DNA of 38,482 nt from Candidatus Poribacteria bacterium (lineage in GTDB: Bacteria; Poribacteria; WGA-4E; WGA-3G): assembly GCA_012271015.1 (NCBI GenBank), contig JAAXHD010000305.1, positions 9,398-47,879 on the forward strand, read 5' to 3'. The notes under the pieces are model-generated. The model was not told the origin of the DNA and searched no databases. It was given only the letters and a program-made list of their open reading frames with translations. Made by a program: the position numbers and the translations under genes. Positions 7,421-15,054 of the stretch are shown in pieces; within the stretch, counting starts at the first letter, position 1, and each line of letters begins with the position of its first letter.

Positions 7421-7465
7421 GTGCGGGAGAAGTCTGAGAAGGTAACACTTCTCTTTTTCCCGCAC
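7421..7465 (+). promoter_or_regulatory. Intergenic stem-loop upstream of Kelch gene 2 (conserved with 344-389)
   Basis: GTGCGGGAGAAG (7421-7432) pairs with TTTTTCCCGCAC (7454-7465) over 12 bp with two G-U wobbles. The location matches the hairpin before Kelch gene 1. A competing inner pairing, GAGAAGT with ACTTCTC, is also possible, which would suit a switchable structure. A Shine-Dalgarno AGGAGG follows at 7492-7497. Confidence 0.5.
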
Positions 7466-7502
7466 ACTACTGACATCCTACTTATGTCAATAGGAGGAAC
7501 TG

Positions 7503-8606
7503 ATGATGTTCAAAACACTTCGGCATTTACGATGGATTGTGGTTTTGGTGGTTATTGTTTTATGCCTTGTAACCACAGAGAACATTGGCGGAGAAAAATG
7601 GCAAGTAATTTCTGAACTTCCAACGGGGAGATTGGCGTTCTCGACCGCAGTCGTTGATGGAAAGATTTACCTCATCGGCGGCACCCTCTTTGAAAACGAG
7701 AATGGTCCCTTTGGACTGTCAACTGTTGAGGTGTACGATCCGAAAACCAACACATGGCGGAGAGTTGCGGATATGCCAACCTCCCGCGCAGTGCCTGCAA
7801 CAGCAGTTGTTGATAATAAAATCTACGTCATCGGGGGTTATAGTGGAATAGACAGACGCATTGTGAATCTCAAAAATCTGGACGTTGTTGAAATGTACGA
7901 TCCACAAACTGATACGTGGGTCATGAAACAGGGCATGTCGATTCCTCGTAAACAGTTCGGTGTGGGTGTGGTTGCTGGAAAAATCTATGCCATTGGCGGG
8001 TATGTCCACCCAAGGGATCAGAAACCTGGGGCTCCGTGGCGCATTGATCTCGTGGAAGACTATGACCCTGCCACCGATACATGGGTGAAGCGGGCAAAGA
8101 TGCCGACGAAACGTGATGGGTTTGGTGTGGGCGTTGTCAACAATCACATTTATGCGATCGGTGGACGTGGGTGGCCGCAAGTGGGTCCTGGAGGTCCCTT
8201 TTTAAAGGTTATTGAGGAATATGATCCGAAAATCAACCGATGGAGACAGAAGAATGAGATGCCAGCCCTCAGGCTTTCATTTTCGACAGTTAATTTCGGG
8301 GGTGCAATCTATCTGGTTGGGGGTTTCATTTGGCAGAACAGAACCCCTCAGTATCTGGCAACTGTGGATGTCTATAACCCAGAGACAGACGAATGGAGTG
8401 ATATTCCACCAATGCCAATACCCCTTATACCTTTTAGCGCAGCGGTGGTCAACGGTAACATCTATGTCTTCGGTGGCAAAGGAGAAAACAGGGAACGTTT
8501 TACCAGTGTAATGGTATTCGGGATGGGCTTTCGTGCGGTTGAGGCGGTCGGGAAACTCTCCACACGTTGGGGTGCGTTGAAAATGGAACACGAGAATCAA
8601 CCTTAA
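7503..8606 (+). CDS. Secreted six-blade Kelch-repeat beta-propeller protein 2
   Basis: The 367-residue paralogue of the protein at 431-1579 has an N-terminal hydrophobic segment (IVVLVVIVLCLV) followed by six Kelch blades. These are GKIYLIGGT, NKIYVIGGY, GKIYAIGGY, NHIYAIGGR, GAIYLVGGF and GNIYVFGGK. Two ATGs stand in tandem at 7503 and 7506 behind AGGAGG. The second has the better spacing (8 nt) and aligns with the start of copy 1. The C-terminus carries GKLSTRWGALK. It is the second gene of a repeated peptide-hairpin-Kelch unit and lies 11 nt before the prepilin-peptidase-like gene. It is probably an extracytoplasmic binding protein, perhaps for the peptide or its modified form; that partnership is inferred only from the repeated gene order. 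Confidence 0.88.
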   Translation: MMFKTLRHLRWIVVLVVIVLCLVTTENIGGEKWQVISELPTGRLAFSTAVVDGKIYLIGGTLFENENGPFGLSTVEVYDPKTNTWRRVADMPTSRAVPATAVVDNKIYVIGGYSGIDRRIVNLKNLDVVEMYDPQTDTWVMKQGMSIPRKQFGVGVVAGKIYAIGGYVHPRDQKPGAPWRIDLVEDYDPATDTWVKRAKMPTKRDGFGVGVVNNHIYAIGGRGWPQVGPGGPFLKVIEEYDPKINRWRQKNEMPALRLSFSTVNFGGAIYLVGGFIWQNRTPQYLATVDVYNPETDEWSDIPPMPIPLIPFSAAVVNGNIYVFGGKGENRERFTSVMVFGMGFRAVEAVGKLSTRWGALKMEHENQP

Positions 8607-8617
8607 GGAATTGAAAA

Positions 8618-9751
8618 ATGCTCAGTTACCAGAATTTGTTCATTAGTCTTCTTCTGCTTTTCTGCTGCTACGCTACCTATACAGACTTGCGGGAAAGAAA
8701 AATCAAGAATGTCTGTAGTTACGGGCTCATCTACGCCGGCATTCTCAGTCAAGTTGTCGCTGTTTTGTCAGGGAGCAGTGACCTCCTAAACAGTATCTTT
8801 ACGGTTGTTGGCGGCTTTTTGATAGTAATCGCGCTTTATTGGTTTGGTATTTTCGCCGCAGGAGATGCGAAACTCGTTTGGGGTGCCTCCCTGCTGATGC
8901 CAGCAGATCTGTTTTCGGAGGCGGCTGCATACGCGCAATATACGCCGACAACCCTTGTTATCAATATTTTCGTGCCGTATTGCATGATCCTTGTTACCTA
9001 CCTCTGTCTGAAAACGGATGTCCGACAGAAATCGCAGGCGTTTATGTCAATCTTCCGACAAGAAGACTTCCGTAAACAGATTTTCGAGAGGGTATTCAGT
9101 CTCATTTTTTTACTCGGGTTGCGACAGTTTGTTATGCTCTCGCTGCGTTGGTTAGGGATTGAACTCGGACTGTGGCATCAGCTCTTGATTGTATTTTCTC
9201 TGTATTTCACCCTCAGTTACTATGTAAAAAGATTAGGTCTAGAGAGGGTTCGTAATTATGTTGTCTGTGTCGTAATGATTGAGTTGATGGTGATTACAAC
9301 CCCTTGGACGCTGAGTGCCTGGTCGGAAACTTACGTCCCGCTCTTGAAGATATACCTTCTGTATCTTGCTGTGTTCTTCTTTGGGAGGCATTTCATTGCG
9401 AATCTTGACAGCATCGTGTTAGATCGCGAGGTAGACATCTCTGATTTGAAGGAGGGAATGGTGCCTGCTGAACAGATTGTTAAAACTGAAGGGGACGACG
9501 GAGAAATAACTTATAGCAAGGAAGGTTTTGCGCTCCCGAATGTGTTAAACTCGAATATTATTCTTGGGACATTACCGGGCGGTGTCTCAAAAGAGAAGAT
9601 AGCGGAATTGAAACAATTGGCAGCAGATGGCGAGTTTGAGGTGTTTGATAACACAATCCGGATTCAGCACTCTTTGCGGTTCGCGCCTGTGATCTGTTTG
9701 GGTGTTATTTTGACCCTTTTATGCCGAGGACCGTTCTTTACGTTTTTTTAG
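8618..9751 (+). CDS. A24 (type IV prepilin) peptidase-like membrane protein with C-terminal soluble domain
   Basis: The 377-residue polytopic membrane protein has both catalytic aspartates of the A24 aspartic peptidases: Asp23 in TDLRERKIKN and Asp83 in AAGDAKL, the GxGD-type site. It has several hydrophobic helices across roughly residues 5-260. A soluble stretch follows (about 265-350, with ISDLKEGMVPAE), resembling the C-terminal domain of some A24 peptidases such as archaeal forms, and a last hydrophobic segment closes the protein. The CpaA/PilD methyltransferase domain is absent, so it is CpaA-like rather than PilD-like. AAGGA precedes the ATG. Its place directly behind the peptide-Kelch unit, with no other pilus gene in view, suggests it may process the small peptides at their EDG site. 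That is inference. Confidence 0.8.
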   Translation: MLSYQNLFISLLLLFCCYATYTDLRERKIKNVCSYGLIYAGILSQVVAVLSGSSDLLNSIFTVVGGFLIVIALYWFGIFAAGDAKLVWGASLLMPADLFSEAAAYAQYTPTTLVINIFVPYCMILVTYLCLKTDVRQKSQAFMSIFRQEDFRKQIFERVFSLIFLLGLRQFVMLSLRWLGIELGLWHQLLIVFSLYFTLSYYVKRLGLERVRNYVVCVVMIELMVITTPWTLSAWSETYVPLLKIYLLYLAVFFFGRHFIANLDSIVLDREVDISDLKEGMVPAEQIVKTEGDDGEITYSKEGFALPNVLNSNIILGTLPGGVSKEKIAELKQLAADGEFEVFDNTIRIQHSLRFAPVICLGVILTLLCRGPFFTFF

Positions 9752-9842
9752 TAAGCCTGCCTTTCTTATGAACAAACCCCAGTAGAAGATTACCCACTCC
9801 GGTGAATACTGGAAACATCAAAAATAACAAAGGAGTTATAGC

Positions 9843-10151
9843 GTGGCGAAAGCAAGAATCTTTTATACTCTCACACTGCAGGAGAAAAAGAAAAAGAAGG
9901 ATTTGAAGAAATTTATCCAGACACAGTGGCTGCCTGTTCTACGAAACGCCCCCGGGTGTTTGGAGGTCGAACTGTTGGATACCTACCAAGATAGAGCCGG
10001 TTATTGTATTTCAGAACTCTGGGAAAATAGAGAGGTCCATCTGCAAAGCACAGCGAAACTATGGCGTGAGACACACACGGCACTGATGCAAAAAGTTGGA
10101 GAATACGCCTCGATTGAGTTTCTTTGGAATTGCACGATTTTAGACATCTAA
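9843..10151 (+). CDS. ABM-like (antibiotic biosynthesis monooxygenase fold) small protein
   Basis: The 102-residue protein has a GTG start preceded by AAAGGAG. The pattern of an N-terminal strand (ARIFYTLTL), a basic helix, a Gly-Cys turn followed by VELLDTYQD, ISELWENREVHLQSTAKLWR and a final strand fits the dimeric alpha/beta-barrel ABM family. Members are small quinol monooxygenases, heme-degrading enzymes or proteins of unknown role. The run EKKKKKD is unusual for the fold. It stands alone between the A24 peptidase gene and a kinase gene, and the substrate cannot be told from sequence. Confidence 0.6.
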   Translation: MAKARIFYTLTLQEKKKKKDLKKFIQTQWLPVLRNAPGCLEVELLDTYQDRAGYCISELWENREVHLQSTAKLWRETHTALMQKVGEYASIEFLWNCTILDI

Positions 10152-10192
10152 GCATCGGATGTATTATGTTATCTACAGGAGCCTCAGACAAG

Positions 10193-11293
10193 ATGCGTTC
10201 AACTTTGCTTCATAACATACAAGATGCTCGGGGAAATCAATGGAAACCTCCAACTGCTGAACACGAGAGCGCAATAGCCGCTCTATCCCAACGCGTGCCG
10301 CTTTATGCGCGCGCACCAACGCGCATCGACCTCGCTGGCGGATGGACAGACTTGATCCCGTTCGCGCAGGAGAATGAAGGGAAAGTGGTCAACGCTGCGA
10401 TTGATTTACACGTTTATGTTTGTCTCACCCCCGTGCCTGACTCGTGTGTCAGCCTCTACTCCGTGGATCTCAAAGAGTTCTTTCATCCGGTAGGGGTTTC
10501 GGCATCGCTGCACGGATTGAATCTACCGCAAGCGGTTCTATCTCGTTTGCGTCCTGATAGAGGCTGTCATCTTGTGACGTGGAGCGATGTTCTAAAGGGA
10601 AGTGGTCTGGGGGCATCCGGTGCCCTGGGAATCGCTCTTGCGAGTTTGCTCTCGATTTTCACGCAAAAAAGATTGCTGCGACACCAAATTGTTGACAGTG
10701 CCGCTGTCATTGAACAGGAGACGGGAATTCCGTGTGGGAAACAGGATCACTACGCCAGCCTACTCGGTGGGATAAATTTCTTACGATGTCAAGGCGAATC
10801 GGTAGAGGCGACCCCTCTTCAACTGACTCAGGAAAGCCTTGAAGAACTTCACAGCTCTTTGCTACTTGTTTACACTGGGGAGTCGCATTTTTCAGGCGAT
10901 ATTCTTCGGAATGTCGTTGATGCATATCAAGCAGGAAATCGAAGGACGCATGATGCCCTGAAAGCACTTCGTCGGATTGCCAATGAGATGAAACAGATGT
11001 TTCAGACTCGCAACCTCTCCGACTTCGGTCAACTGCTCGATGAGAATTGGTGTTTCCAAAAACAGTTACATCCTTCGATAAACACCGGACGCATTGATGA
11101 GTTGTTCAAAATCGCGAAAGCAAATGGGTGTAGAGGTGGAAAAGCATGTGGTGCTGGTGGGGGTGGATGCTTAGTGTTTCACTGTAAGGCAGATCGTATT
11201 GATGCCGCAAGGAACGCATTAGAAGGAGTTGGTGCGCGAGTCATTCCTTTTCGTTTTGATTTTGAAGGTCTTCGCACCTGGTCGCCTCAATAG
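10193..11293 (+). CDS. GHMP-family sugar kinase, D-glycero-D-manno-heptose-7-phosphate kinase (HddA)-like
   Basis: The protein of about 366 residues has the GHMP signatures in order: an N-terminal substrate motif ARAPTRIDLAGGWTDLIPF, the ATP-binding glycine-rich loop GSGLGASGALGIAL, and a C-terminal motif GGKACGAGGGGCLVF. Family members phosphorylate sugars such as heptose 7-phosphate or L-fucose, using ATP. HddA is the best fit, for nucleotide-activated heptose synthesis. Start choice is uncertain: ATG 10193 has AGGAG 11 nt upstream, ATG 10166 has no clear site, and the frame stays open back to 10124. The 3' end overlaps the convergent oxidoreductase gene by 75 nt. No other heptose genes lie nearby. 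Confidence 0.78.
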   Translation: MRSTLLHNIQDARGNQWKPPTAEHESAIAALSQRVPLYARAPTRIDLAGGWTDLIPFAQENEGKVVNAAIDLHVYVCLTPVPDSCVSLYSVDLKEFFHPVGVSASLHGLNLPQAVLSRLRPDRGCHLVTWSDVLKGSGLGASGALGIALASLLSIFTQKRLLRHQIVDSAAVIEQETGIPCGKQDHYASLLGGINFLRCQGESVEATPLQLTQESLEELHSSLLLVYTGESHFSGDILRNVVDAYQAGNRRTHDALKALRRIANEMKQMFQTRNLSDFGQLLDENWCFQKQLHPSINTGRIDELFKIAKANGCRGGKACGAGGGGCLVFHCKADRIDAARNALEGVGARVIPFRFDFEGLRTWSPQ

Positions 11294-12718
11294 CAGTTTC
11301 ATATTCCGCAACGTCTGAATCAGTGTGCTTTCCGAGAACCATTTACCTGCCACGCGCCAGACACTGCTCGAAAACGTCGGGTACACATGGATCATCCCGC
11401 TCAATTTCCGCAAGGGAATCCCCTCTTGCATCGCCAAGATATACTCGTGGATGACCTCCCCTGCGTTTGCACCGACGAGATGAACTCCTAATATTTTTCC
11501 AGTCCACCGACTCGCAATAACTTTACTGAAGCCGTGTGTCTCACCTTCGGCGACGGCTCTATCCACATCTCCTTGGTCCAGTGTGAATACATCAACGTCC
11601 CCATATTTCTGGCGTGCTTCCGCTTCTGTTAACCCGCAACGGGCAACTTCTGGATCACAGAAGGTTGTCCACGGCACGACGGCATAGTTGATCGTTTTCG
11701 AGAGCGGGAAGAAGATATTTCGGAGAAGCAACTGCGCTTGAAAGGCTGCAACGTGTGTGAACAGGTAATGTCCGATCACATCGCCTGCGGCATAGATATT
11801 TTTCACGCTTGTCTGAAGTCTATTGTTTACTTCAACCCCGCTTCTGCCGACCTGCACCCCGATTTTGTCGAGTGCTAAGCCTTCGACGTTGGGTGCGCGA
11901 CCGGCAGCAATCAAAACCCTATCAAAAGACTGCTCTACAGTTCCATTTTCACTATCATTGAAGGTAACAGTCGTGCCTTCCGGGTTTTTCACAATGCCTG
12001 CGATATTCGTATTCAGCCGGATCGTGAGGCCCTCCTCGCGGAGGTAACGCAGCATCTGTTCAGAAACAGCGGTGTCCTCTTTTGTGAGAATGCGTTCGCT
12101 CCGTTGTGCTATCGTCACATCGGCACCGAGGCGATGAAACGCCTGTCCGAGTTCAATACCGATGGGACCCGCACCGACAACAAGCAATCGACTGGGGAAC
12201 GCTTCAAGATCCCAGACGTTCTCACTGTCGAGATAATCGCAAGCTTCTAAGCCGGGTATAGGTGGCGCAACAGGACGGGAACCCGTGCTAATCACGAATT
12301 TTTTGCTTTTGAGGGTGCGGGTCTGACCGTTCTCGGTATCTTCTACAACAAAAGTATCAGCAGATTCAAAATGCCCGTCTCCGAAGATAACGTCAACCCC
12401 CATCTCACGAAATCGCTCAGGATTGTCGTGTTCCTCTTCTATTGCGTGTTGGGTGCTACGCACATACGCCATCACACGTTGCCAGTCAGGTGTTGTATGG
12501 GTGCCTGCAATGCCGTATTTCCCAGCGTCCCTAATGTAATTCGCGACTTTCGCCGCCTTCAGGAGTGCTTTTGAAGGCACGCATCCCGTCCAGAGACAGT
12601 CGCCACCGATACGGTGTTTCTCCACAAGCGCGGTCTTTTTACCCAATTTTGCCCCCGCTACCGCAAGCACGAGTCCCGCGCTTCCGCCGCCGATAATTGT
12701 CACATCATACATATCCAT
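11219..12718 (-). CDS. FAD/NAD(P)-dependent disulfide oxidoreductase (mercuric reductase / lipoamide dehydrogenase family)
   Basis: The protein of about 499 residues has an FAD-binding GGGSAGL motif, the redox-active disulfide GGDCLWTGCVPSKALL, the NAD-binding GAGPIGIELG segment, a second FAD motif NIYAAGDV and a dimerisation domain with HVYPTFSSSVWRVAGKW. The canonical His-Pro-Glu pair of lipoamide dehydrogenase is not present (YPTFSSS), and there is no N-terminal HMA domain or C-terminal Cys pair as in MerA. It is therefore an orphan family member of unknown substrate. The start ATG at 12718 is preferred over 12733 because GGAGG lies 8 nt before it. It probably forms an operon with the amidohydrolase gene 30 nt upstream. 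Its 3' end overlaps the kinase gene on the other strand. Confidence 0.88.
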   Translation of the reverse strand: MDMYDVTIIGGGSAGLVLAVAGAKLGKKTALVEKHRIGGDCLWTGCVPSKALLKAAKVANYIRDAGKYGIAGTHTTPDWQRVMAYVRSTQHAIEEEHDNPERFREMGVDVIFGDGHFESADTFVVEDTENGQTRTLKSKKFVISTGSRPVAPPIPGLEACDYLDSENVWDLEAFPSRLLVVGAGPIGIELGQAFHRLGADVTIAQRSERILTKEDTAVSEQMLRYLREEGLTIRLNTNIAGIVKNPEGTTVTFNDSENGTVEQSFDRVLIAAGRAPNVEGLALDKIGVQVGRSGVEVNNRLQTSVKNIYAAGDVIGHYLFTHVAAFQAQLLLRNIFFPLSKTINYAVVPWTTFCDPEVARCGLTEAEARQKYGDVDVFTLDQGDVDRAVAEGETHGFSKVIASRWTGKILGVHLVGANAGEVIHEYILAMQEGIPLRKLSGMIHVYPTFSSSVWRVAGKWFSESTLIQTLRNMKLLLRRPGAKTFKIKTKRNDSRTNSF

Positions 12719-12748
12719 GGTTTCCGCCTCCACGTTCAGTGTCTACCG

Positions 12749-14290
12749 TTAGTGACGTAAAACTCTACCCGGCAATTGCCCAGTTACGTCACCATCTTTA
12801 ACAACTGAAACGCCGTTGACGAACACATAGTTTACACCGACAGGAGATTGTACCGGGTCGAACCACGTAGACCTGTCTGCGACAGTCTCCGGGTCAAAGA
12901 CAACAATATCCGCGGCAAGCCCCTGATTAATTCGCCCGCGATCCGTGAGTCGAAAACGTTCTGCCGGGAAACCGCTCATTTTATAGATGGCTTCTTTCAA
13001 TGAAATTAACTGGCGTTCGCGCACGAATTTGCCGAGATATTGCACGAAACACCCGTAACTCCGTGGATGTGGATGCGGAATGTTGTATACACCGTCGCTG
13101 GCAATCATCATACGGGGATGACTCGCAGTGCGGTTCAAAATGCGCTCATTTTCTTCGGGCGGGGTTGCCCACGGCATCACAAAGGTTTCAATCGCAGCTT
13201 CTTCTTGAATAAAATCAAAGGCAAACGTTTCATGCGATTTACTCTCGCTTTCAGCGGCTTCGGCGAGCGTCATCCCGATAAATCTACCTGATCGGTTGTA
13301 ACCGACGATCTGATTACCGTCGCGTAATTCACCCTGCAGGTATGCGATCGATTTTTCTCGGACTTCAGGGTCTTGTAAATATGCTAACATGTCAACAGGC
13401 GCGCCGGTCTGGTATTCCATCGGGAGCATCATGGCGAGATGCGTCATGCCAGCAGGATAGAGGTAAGACTCGAACGTCAAATCTATCTGTTCCTTCTCTA
13501 CCCGTTCAAGCACATCTCCGGCTTCATCGTCAACGCGTTCATGCGAGATATGCACAGGAATTTCGGCACGTTGTGCAATCTCGATCGTCTCCTCCCACGC
13601 CTGTCTTCTGCCGAGGATGCGGTAACGGATGTGCGCCGCGTAGATGGCATCGTAAGCCGCCGCAATTTTTGAGAGATACACCAATTCATGCAAATCGGCA
13701 TTCGCGGAAGGTTGGTAGTCGAGTCCTAAGCAGAGACAGCACGCCCCCGCCTCCAACCACTCCCGCGTTGTGCGTTCCATCACTTTCAACTCGTCAGCAG
13801 TCGCGGGGCGCGGATCCCATCCCATCGCACCGAGGCGAACAGCACAGTGCGGTACCTGTGGATAGAGGTTCGCCGGGATCCGTCCGTCGAACATACCGAG
13901 ATAGGCGTCCGGTGTTTGCCAATTGAGCGGGACTTCCGTATCGCCATAAGCGAACTGCGTGTAGTGCCACATCTCTTGTGCCTGTTTCGGTGGTAAAGGT
14001 GCCCATCCGAAGCCATCCGGCGCGGCTAAATGTGTCGTCACGCCTTGGCTGACAGCGGCGAACTGGTCTCGACCGCCGAGCAGGGCGATTTCAGAATGTA
14101 CGTGCACATCAACGAAACCGGGACAGACAACCTGTGTCTCCGCTGAAATCCGATGCGGTGTTTCTGCTTCCGAGAGGTCACCGATGGCGGCAATCCGGTC
14201 ATCCTGAATGCCGATATCTGCGATAAAGGGTTCCCGCTTACCTGTTCCGTCAACGATGTTTCCGCCTGCAATAATTGTATCAAATGTCAT
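12749..14290 (-). CDS. N-acyl-D-amino-acid deacylase-type amidohydrolase
   Basis: The 513-residue protein belongs to the metal-dependent amidohydrolase superfamily, D-aminoacylase branch. It has the N-terminal composite beta-domain motif IIAGGNIVDGTGKREPFIAD, metal-binding HxH in FVDVHVHSE, a further His in HISHERV, a catalytic Asp region MMIASDGVYNIPHPHPRS, and the C-terminal GRINQGLAADIVVFDPE strand returning to the beta-domain. Members hydrolyse N-acyl-D-amino acids or related amides in the cytoplasm. GAGGAG precedes the ATG with about 6 nt spacing. The oxidoreductase gene follows 30 nt downstream. The exact substrate is not predictable. Confidence 0.88.
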   Translation of the reverse strand: MTFDTIIAGGNIVDGTGKREPFIADIGIQDDRIAAIGDLSEAETPHRISAETQVVCPGFVDVHVHSEIALLGGRDQFAAVSQGVTTHLAAPDGFGWAPLPPKQAQEMWHYTQFAYGDTEVPLNWQTPDAYLGMFDGRIPANLYPQVPHCAVRLGAMGWDPRPATADELKVMERTTREWLEAGACCLCLGLDYQPSANADLHELVYLSKIAAAYDAIYAAHIRYRILGRRQAWEETIEIAQRAEIPVHISHERVDDEAGDVLERVEKEQIDLTFESYLYPAGMTHLAMMLPMEYQTGAPVDMLAYLQDPEVREKSIAYLQGELRDGNQIVGYNRSGRFIGMTLAEAAESESKSHETFAFDFIQEEAAIETFVMPWATPPEENERILNRTASHPRMMIASDGVYNIPHPHPRSYGCFVQYLGKFVRERQLISLKEAIYKMSGFPAERFRLTDRGRINQGLAADIVVFDPETVADRSTWFDPVQSPVGVNYVFVNGVSVVKDGDVTGQLPGRVLRH

Positions 14291-14366
14291 AAAATGCTCC
14301 TCTATTGTTGCTTTAGTCTACCATCAAAGAGGGAGCATGTCAACACAGACGCATACGTCAGTCATA

Positions 14367-14412
14367 GTCGGGAATCGGAGTGTTTTTGCTTGGGTATTTC
14401 CGCCCTCCTACA
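14367..14412 (+). repeat. Dispersed 46-bp repeat, copy A
   Basis: The sequence starts GTCGGGAATCGGAGTG, contains TTTTTGCTTGGG and ends CCTCCTACA. It matches 16138-16183 at 43 of 46 positions, and a core of about 25-30 bp recurs inverted at 18451-18480 and 22034-22070. This copy lies between divergent genes, just before the promoter of the lipoprotein gene. Confidence 0.8.
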
Positions 14413-14430
14413 GAGAAGCCCACTTTTCTT

Positions 14431-14459
14431 TTGACAAAAAAACCGAGGACTGATACAAT
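14431..14459 (+). promoter_or_regulatory. Sigma-70-type promoter for the lipoprotein gene
   Basis: TTGACA (14431-14436), a 17-bp spacer, then TACAAT (14454-14459) form a near-consensus promoter 65 nt before the GTG start at 14525. It follows repeat copy A directly. Confidence 0.65.
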
Positions 14460-14524
14460 AGGAGTCGATATTTGGACTAAATTATTTAACCGGGGATACC
14501 CTACCCCAAAACAGGAGAGAACCC

Positions 14525-15013
14525 GTGCGTCAAGCCTGTACCTATATCACGACGTTGCTTGCAACCCCATATTCCATATTCGGGATAGTTCTACTGTCGC
14601 TAACGATTGCAGTGAGCGGTTGTAGTGAAGACCCTTCTGGCGGAAGCGGTTTCATCGATGTAGGACGGGATGAACCGATGATTGTAGATTCTGCCTTGGC
14701 AATCAGCGTTTTCGAGGATAGACCCGACGGCATCACGACTACCTTCTCCGCTGAGGTCAACGATCAAGTGTATTTATGGGTCTTATGGGCAGACCTCACA
14801 GAACACCACACCGTTAAAGTCTCATGGTACTCACCGGAAGACGATTTGGACGATCCACCATTCTGGACAGAGCAGCAAACCCTCACATCAACAACCGGCG
14901 AAAAAATTACGTGGTTTTACATCGACTTGCCAGACATCACAGGCGAGTGGTTTGTTGAAATCCATTTAGACGACGATCTCTTTGAACGGAGTCATGTCTT
15001 CTGGGTGGAATAA
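14525..15013 (+). CDS. Putative lipoprotein of unknown function
   Basis: The 162-residue protein has a hydrophobic N-terminal segment (IFGIVLLSLTIAV) ending in a lipobox-like SG-C at Cys33, followed by a Ser/Gly/Asp linker, so it is expected to be lipidated and membrane-anchored outside the cytoplasm. The rest is acidic and predicted beta-rich (TTFSAEVNDQVYLWVLWADL, WFVEIHLDDDLF), suggesting a small beta-sandwich. The start is GTG with AGGAGA 6 nt upstream, and a good promoter precedes it. I recognise no family. Confidence 0.7.
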   Translation: MRQACTYITTLLATPYSIFGIVLLSLTIAVSGCSEDPSGGSGFIDVGRDEPMIVDSALAISVFEDRPDGITTTFSAEVNDQVYLWVLWADLTEHHTVKVSWYSPEDDLDDPPFWTEQQTLTSTTGEKITWFYIDLPDITGEWFVEIHLDDDLFERSHVFWVE

Positions 15014-15054
15014 CAAAGGCAAGCCCCGACTCAATCCCTGGGAGGAGGAAAGCC

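Noticed and set aside
13342..13926. 194-codon plus-strand frame inside the amidohydrolase gene
   Set aside because: Arg/Pro/Ser-rich translation typical of a shadow frame; the minus strand encodes a well-conserved enzyme across the whole stretch.
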